Origin: Girardinichthys multiradiatus
Lineage: Eukaryota > Chordata > Actinopteri > Cyprinodontiformes > Goodeidae
DNA: 64,000 nt
Direction of reading: 5' to 3'
NCBI RefSeq assembly: GCF_021462225.1
Contig: NC_061795.1
Location: 2,557,001 to 2,621,000 of the forward strand
This document shows positions 58,680 through 64,000 of this stretch, piece after piece. The translations under genes were made by a program, and so were the position numbers. How positions within the stretch are numbered: the stretch's first letter is position 1; each line of letters begins with the position of its first letter. Below the pieces are notes generated by a model. That model was not told the origin of the DNA. It made no database searches and worked only from the letters and a program-made list of their open reading frames with translations.

Positions 58680-59009
58680 CCATTTTCTATACCCGCTTCT
58701 TCAATACAGGGTCACAGGGGAGCTGCAGCCTATTTCCAGCGGTTTACGGGCGAGAGGTGGGTTCACCTTGGACAGGTCGCCAGTCCATCGCAGGGCAACA
58801 CAGAGACACACAGGACAAACAACCATGCACACACTCATTCACACCTAAGGGCAACTGAGACAGACCAATTAACCTAATAGTCATCTATTTGGACTGTGGG
58901 AGGAAGCTGGTGTACCCTGAGATAACCCACGCATGCACTCCGGCCGGGAGTTGAACCGAGGACCTTGCTGCAAGGCAACAGTGCTACCAACTGCACCACC
59001 GTGCAGCCC
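58680..59009 (-). mobile_element. SINE S1, antisense, near full length
   Basis: From the tail side CCATTTTCTATACCCGCTTC, through AGTCCATCGCAGGGCAACAC and TTTGGACTGTGGGAGGAAGC, to the head TGCACCACCGTGCAGCCC. The A box is intact on the minus strand, the B box reads GGTTCAACTCC (one change at the usual GATTCC). It lies 144 bp upstream (gene sense) of the copine exon at 58432-58535. Confidence 0.9.
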
Positions 59010-59972
59010 AAGTTTAAGACAGTATTTAAAAATATATATATATATCATAACTAAATAAAATTCTATAGATTACTGAAATGACTCAGTAATGACTCAGTAA
59101 TAACATCACTTAGTCTCACGCCACGCTATGGATACCTGTTTCTTACCACTTAATGTCTAATTAATTCGGCTAGCAATTACTTTAATAATTGGGGGCAGTA
59201 ATGCAGCATTGAAATGTTTTTCCTTGATGGTCCCTTGATCCTTATGAAAAGATTAGACTCAGGCAACATGTGTTGTTTTTTTTTTAAACACCAACATAGA
59301 TGTTAAGATAGGAAACAGTGTGACAGCAGCTTAAACTTTGCAAGTGCTCACTTTTTAAACTGCTGATTGATTGGAAGAACAATACTTGTGGAGGTATTTG
59401 TTTTAGAAATGCAGACTACAAGGTGATTTCTTTTCTTACCATACAAACTCCATTTTTTTATTTTAAAAAGTAGTTACACTGATCGAAGTGATGCTATTTC
59501 ATTATTAAGTTATGCTTTCCAAAACCAGAATGTTTAGTCAGTATATGAAATAGCTCAGTGTCGATAGCATTTTTTTGCTCTACTTCTAAAAAGTAAAACT
59601 GGTTGAATATCCTTCATGTCAGCGGTTGTATCTACTGTATAAATAAGCTACATTGAAACTTATTAAGTGTAAACATATTTTTCTATGCATTGGGTTTTTC
59701 AAAAGCAGCATTTATTTTTAAAATGTATAACCAACTTTTAGTATTGTGACGTTTTAAGTACTATCCATTCGTGCCAGTATCCATATGGTTTATCAGATAA
59801 TGACAATTTAAGATGCATCTAGAGTTCACATATTTTGAAAGAATGTACTATAAAATATGTTTTAGGTAGAGAGGCTGGTAGGTCTGAGACTGATATAAAC
59901 CGACACTGTAATGAAGATCATTTTGATAATAGAAAACCAAGTTAGAGCTGTAAGTTTACTTTTGGAATGGAT
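59010..59972. other. Intronic DNA without recognised features
   Basis: AT-rich intron with a short (TA)n run near 59034-59044. Nothing else recognised. Confidence 0.6.
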
Positions 59973-59977
59973 ATCAC

Positions 59978-60307
59978 TGTCAGGATCTGGGTTTTTGTCT
60001 GTTGTTTTGGTGCTGTTACTTTGCTTAGCCCCTAGATGGCATGGAACCTGGAGGAGAGATGACAGGTGTTCATCATTCCCTTGATTACCTGCTGAGGAGT
60101 ATATTAGGAGGAGGCTGCCAGAAACTCCCTGCCAGAGTGTTGTCCCTTAGTGGTACAGCTTTAGCCACATTACCTTGTCTTGTTGGTTTCCCGGTTCCTG
60201 TTTCCCTGCTCACATCACTTCACTGTAAATAAACACGTTACCGCAAAACTTTGTCTCCTGAATTGCTTTTCTGCATGTGGGTCAGATCCGTAAGAACCAT
60301 TATGACA
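59978..60307 (+). mobile_element. Solo LTR, 330 bp, 5-bp TSD
   Basis: Starts TGTCAGGATCTGGG and ends CATTATGACA, so the termini TGTCA/TGACA are inverted. ATCAC flanks it on both sides (59973-59977 and 60308-60312), the 5-bp duplication made by gypsy- or ERV-type integrases. Inside: a TATA-like GTATATTA at about 60099 and AATAAA at 60228-60233, both in plus orientation. No internal region, so it arose by LTR-LTR recombination. The frame 60041-60232 is by chance. Confidence 0.92.
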
Positions 60308-60312
60308 ATCAC

Positions 60313-61239
60313 ACTATTTTGAAAATTTTTTCAAAAAATGTTAATCACTGCTCCAACATGCAAACGAGTTTATCATACCTAGGGTCTCAGTGTTGTACCC
60401 ACATCATACTGTTGCATATCTGCCTTATGTATCGATGGCATACGACAACACGCAGCTTAAAGAAACAATCCATGAGAGGAGGGTCACAACTTAGAGCCGA
60501 CGCTTCACATATATTGAAATTTTGTACAACTGCTATTGAATTTACACATATGTTGTTGCAATGACCCAATAACAACACTGCAAATCTTATGCTACGCTGC
60601 GCAGATGCTCGACGAATATTCACTCAACTGAAAGCTTGAAGAGGCTACAGCTGGTGACGGTTTGACCACTTTTCTGAAAAATTATTAAGAAATATTTGAC
60701 CACATGGGGCACTCCAGAAACTGTGCAGAGATTTGAACTTTCACCCCAAAATGGTCAGAGATAGTGACATCATGGCAAAAATAGTTTTCTCCTGACTAAG
60801 TAGCCTACTCCATATCCTACACTCTTCATCCCAATACACATCCACTACACAAAACCAGGACACATACGAAAACTATAAACCTTTTAGAGATGACTCGGCT
60901 TGATATTTGAAATCAATTTGTACATTACTTCACTTTTGGAATAACGTGAAATGCTCTCTAGGGACACCAACATGTGGCAAGACAACACAAAACTGTAACA
61001 GCAGCTTAAAGGTTTAACTAACCTTAACAAACAAGACTGCTTTTAACAGAAATACGAAACTAACCCAGGTGTTCAAACTCAGGGTACATGGAATGAGTGA
61101 AACCCTAAAATATTGCTAAAAGTATCTTGTTTAACCAAATGGTTTTGTCTTTTAAACAATTTAGAATATATACGGCACTCATGACATACATGTATAATAC
61201 TATGCAAAGTTATGTGCTTTTAGGGTCTCATCTATTATA
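60313..61239. other. Intronic DNA without recognised features
   Basis: Spacer between solo LTR and Tc1 copy B. Nothing recognised. Confidence 0.6.
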
Positions 61240-61241
61240 TA

Positions 61242-62851
61242 CAGGTCCTTCTCAAAATATTAGCATATTGTGATAAAGTTCATTATTTTCCATAATGTCA
61301 TGATGAAAATGTAACATTCATATATTTTACATTCATTGCACACTAACTGAAATATTTCAGGTCTTTTATTGTCTTAATACGGATGATTTTGGCATACAGC
61401 TCATGAAAACCCAAAATTCCTATCTCACAAAATTAGCATATTTCATCCGACCAATAAAAGAAAAGTGTTTTTAATACAAAAAACGTCAACCTTCAAATAA
61501 TCATGTACAGTTATGCACTCAATACTTGGTCGGGAATCCTTTGGCAGAAATGACTGCTTCAATGCGGCGTGGCATGGAGGCAATCAGCCTGTGGCACTGC
61601 TGAGGTCTTATGGAGGCCCAGGATGCTTCGATAGCGGCCTTTAGCTCATCCAGAGTGTTGGGTCTTGAGTCTCTCAACGTTCTCTTCACAATATCCCACA
61701 GATTCTCTATGGGGTTCAGGTCAGGAGAGTTGGCAGGCCAATTGAGCACAGTGATACCATGGTCAGTAAACCATTTACCAGTGGTTTTGGCACTGTGAGC
61801 AGGTGCCAGGTCGTGCTGAAAAATGAAATCTTCATCTCCATAAAGCTTTTCAGCAGATGGAAGCATGAAGTGCTCCAAAATCTCCTGATAGCTAGCTGCA
61901 TTGACCCTGCCCTTGATAAAACACAGTGGACCAACACCAGCAGCTGACACCGCACCCCAGACCATCACTGACTGTGGATACTTGACACTGGACTTCTGGC
62001 ATTTTGGCATTTCCTTCTCCCTAGTCTTCCTCCAGACTCTGGCACCTTGATTTCCGAATGACATGCAGAATTTGCTTTCACCCAAAAAAGGTACTTTGGA
62101 CCACTGAGCAACAGTCCAGTGCTGCTTCTCTGTAGCCCAGGTCAGGCGCTTCTGCCGCTGTTTCTGGTTCAAAAGTGGCTTGACCTGGGGAATGCGGCAC
62201 CTGTAGCCCATTTCCTGCACACGCCTGTGCACGGTGGCTCTGGATGTTTCTACTCCAGACTCAGTCCACTGCTTCCTCAGGTCCCCTAAGGTCTGGAATC
62301 GGCCCTTCTCCACAATCTTCCTCAGGGTCCGGTCACCTCTTCTCATTCTGCAGCGTTTTCTGCCACACTTTTTCCTTCCCACAGACTTCCCACTGAGGTG
62401 CCTTGATACAGCACTCTGGGAACAGCCTATTCGTTCAGAAATTTCTTTCTGTGTCTTACCCTCTTGCTTGAGGGTGTCAATAGTGGCCTTCTGGACAGCA
62501 GTCAGGTCGGCAGTCTTACCCATGATTGGGGTTTTGAGTGATGAACCAGGCTGGGAGTTTTAAAGGCCTCAGGAATCTTTTGCAGGTGTTTAGAGTTAAC
62601 TCGTTGATTCAGATGATTAGGTTCATAGCTCGTTTAGAGACCCTTTTAATGATATGCTAATTTTGTGAGATAGGAATTTTGGGTTTTCATGAGCTGTATG
62701 CCAAAATCATCCGTATTAAGACAATAAAAGACCTGAAATATTTCAGTTAGTGTGCAATGAATCTAAAATATATGAATGTTAAATTTTCATCATTACATTA
62801 TGGAAAATAATGAACTTTATCACAATATGCTAAAATTTTGAGAAGGACCTG
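61242..62851 (-). mobile_element. Tc1-like transposon, copy B, 1610 bp
   Basis: Bounded by TA (61240-61241 and 62852-62853). Both ends read CAGGTCCTTCTCAAAAT in inverted orientation; the arms are about 199 bp (61242-61440 and 62653-62851). It is nearly identical to copy A at 43421-44988, apart from the 42-bp segment and scattered substitutions. Structurally a complete element with good ends. Confidence 0.97.
61519..62523 (-). CDS. Tc1 transposase, copy B, 334 aa, first catalytic Asp replaced
   Basis: Full-length uninterrupted frame from MGKTADLTAVQKATIDTLKQ to GFPTKY, a usual Tc1 length. It has the same DNA-binding domain as copy A and keeps the linker VKPLLNQKQRQKRL. In the catalytic core the first motif reads PFLGESKFC where copy A has LFSDESKFC: the Asp at residue 148 is Gly (codon at 62080-62082), with Ser-to-Leu and Leu-to-Pro beside it. 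The second Asp (FQHDLAPAHS) and the Glu (PDLNPIENLW) are kept. Loss of the first Asp should abolish cleavage, although DNA binding could persist. Confidence 0.94.
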   Translation of the reverse strand: MGKTADLTAVQKATIDTLKQEGKTQKEISERIGCSQSAVSRHLSGKSVGRKKCGRKRCRMRRGDRTLRKIVEKGRFQTLGDLRKQWTESGVETSRATVHRRVQEMGYRCRIPQVKPLLNQKQRQKRLTWATEKQHWTVAQWSKVPFLGESKFCMSFGNQGARVWRKTREKEMPKCQKSSVKYPQSVMVWGAVSAAGVGPLCFIKGRVNAASYQEILEHFMLPSAEKLYGDEDFIFQHDLAPAHSAKTTGKWFTDHGITVLNWPANSPDLNPIENLWDIVKRTLRDSRPNTLDELKAAIEASWASIRPQQCHRLIASMPRRIEAVISAKGFPTKY

Positions 62852-62853
62852 TA

Positions 62854-63684
62854 TATACTGAAATAACCTTTAAAGTTCAGGGCTCTCATGTAAGTACAAA
62901 AAAACTTGCAGCACAATGTTTCATGCTGAGATGTACGTGAATGTTGTGTGAAAATGTGTGGCAGCCACGCAAACTTTTCAATCAACAGTATCAAACTGCA
63001 ATGTCCTAAAATTCACCTAAATACACTGAAATATGGCTCCATTCAATTTATGTAACTCAGCAGCATCAACTCAATGTTTTTTCATGAGTTTGAGCTTTTA
63101 TGGTTCAAACACGTCCAATGAAATTAAATCAAGGTTAGTATCAAACAAAATGATGGAAACAACCTCAATCTGACCGGCTGGTCTAAGATGCACATACAGC
63201 TGAGCCCAATTCCACACAAATTGGGATTAATGAATGAAAAGTGTGCTGTGATTTTTCGCTACTGCAAACATTTAGAATAAAACCTAGCACTCTTTTATGC
63301 ATGAGGCCCCTGGTAATATTTTAAAAAAGATACTATGATTGAACTTTGCTTCTTAACATAGCTGCCAAACACTTCAGAGTAATCAGAGTAGAGTATAGAA
63401 GCTTTGGGTGTAGAAGAAATTTCTCATATAAAGGTGTTCCCTTAATAAATATATGACAGTTTGGTTTAACTCAAAAGAGACATGACACTTTTCCATATTA
63501 AATCTGCACCAATGCTATGGTCTAACACCAAACTAACTTGGCATTTTCAAGGACACAAACACATTTAAATAATTTTAGCCAACTCATAGGCTAGCTTTCC
63601 AAACAAATCATATTTATGCTGTGTGCCAGTGTGTAAAATGCTGCCTTGTGAGCAGTTTCCCCAACCATCTCACTTTGTACTCAC
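62854..63684. other. Intron edge 3' of copine exon 63685-63731
   Basis: AT-rich intron without recognised repeats; carries the GTGAGTAC donor (minus strand) at its right edge. Confidence 0.65.
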
Positions 63685-63731
63685 CTCCCTCCATTCTCTG
63701 TTAGCGATCCCTTGAGTGTACAGGACACAAA
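63685..63731 (-). CDS. cpne8: Copine exon, first C2 domain (most upstream exon in window)
   Basis: This is a 47-nt internal exon of a copine, a cytosolic protein that binds membrane phospholipids through two C2 domains when calcium rises. On the minus strand it follows a pyrimidine-rich AAACAG acceptor and ends at a GTGAGTAC donor. After a split codon (two bases, TT) it reads CVLYTQGIANREWRE. It then joins the exon at 58432-58535 in frame to give ...REWRE-FGRTEV..., a hallmark of copine C2A. The incomplete first codon (NTT) could encode Ile, as I recall in CPNE8 (ICVLYTQG). The preceding exon with the KSDP calcium loop is outside the window. The copine family is secure; the paralog is less so, since CPNE5 and CPNE9 are close. 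Confidence 0.88.
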
Positions 63732-64000
63732 CTGTTTGGAAGGAAACAGAGAGGGGAAGAGAAAAGGGAAAGGTTTAGATTCAACTGAGAGTATTTAACA
63801 GCAGAGAAGCAACACTTGGAGGTCGCCCAAAAGGGAGTTCTTTCTCCAGATCCTGACGTGACACAATCGTCTCCTAATTAAATTCAGATGGAACTTTACC
63901 TCACAGCACTGTGATATTTCAGGGAGGGGGGATGTGAAGGACAGTATTCGGATGGGACTACTCAACATTTGAAGGAGTTTGTGAGTGTTTCCTGAGGATG
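63732..64000. other. Intron upstream of copine exon 63685-63731
   Basis: Pyrimidine-rich acceptor region on the minus strand next to the exon; no further exon up to the window end. Confidence 0.65.

Overview
The window is intronic, transposon-packed DNA from a ray-finned fish. Two things point to a percomorph teleost: exact matches to the published diagnostic primer sites of the fish retrotransposon Rex3 in two copies, and several SINE, LINE and Tc1 families typical of teleosts. A killifish or livebearer-type genome is only a guess. Most of the DNA is AT-rich, and almost all long open frames belong to mobile elements or are chance frames.

The host gene is a copine on the minus strand, best matched from memory to CPNE8 (CPNE5 and CPNE9 are alternatives). 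Four short exons at 63685-63731, 58432-58535, 27864-27903 and 10825-10901 join in frame with proper splice sites. They encode most of the first C2 domain, a calcium-dependent phospholipid-binding module. The introns between them are about 5.1, 30.5 and 17.0 kb. The gene continues beyond both ends of the window.

Layout from left to right (in the gene this runs from downstream to upstream). 1-10.8 kb: a broken Rex3 LINE, an L2/CR1-type LINE fragment, Tc1 relics, a frameshifted Tc1 element, two CCTAA-rich dispersed repeats, and a TIR element holding two SINEs. 10.9-27.9 kb: a fossil Tc1, SINEs, a hAT-like MITE, a three-level nest (SINE in L2 LINE in TIR element), a Rex3 3' fragment with a 14-bp target duplication, and a Rex1-like LINE split by an 802-bp hAT element with a perfect 8-bp duplication. 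27.9-58.4 kb: a nearly featureless 4 kb, a Tc1 element with inverted/direct repeats, an LTR-retrotransposon fragment, an L2 LINE, and then an 11.7-kb stack in which one L1-like LINE has been hit by a Tc1 element, an L2/CR1-type LINE and a Rex3 LINE, followed by more LINE and SINE pieces. 58.5-63.7 kb: a SINE, a 330-bp solo LTR with a 5-bp duplication, and a second, nearly identical copy of the Tc1 element found in the stack.

The copine exons are the only host coding sequence I can support. They work together only as one spliced message. The mobile elements are passengers, and their nesting gives a relative order of insertion. I found no CRISPR array, operon, RNA gene or new defence or biosynthetic system. 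The best signals are the layered insertions and the pair of Tc1 copies with complementary defects.
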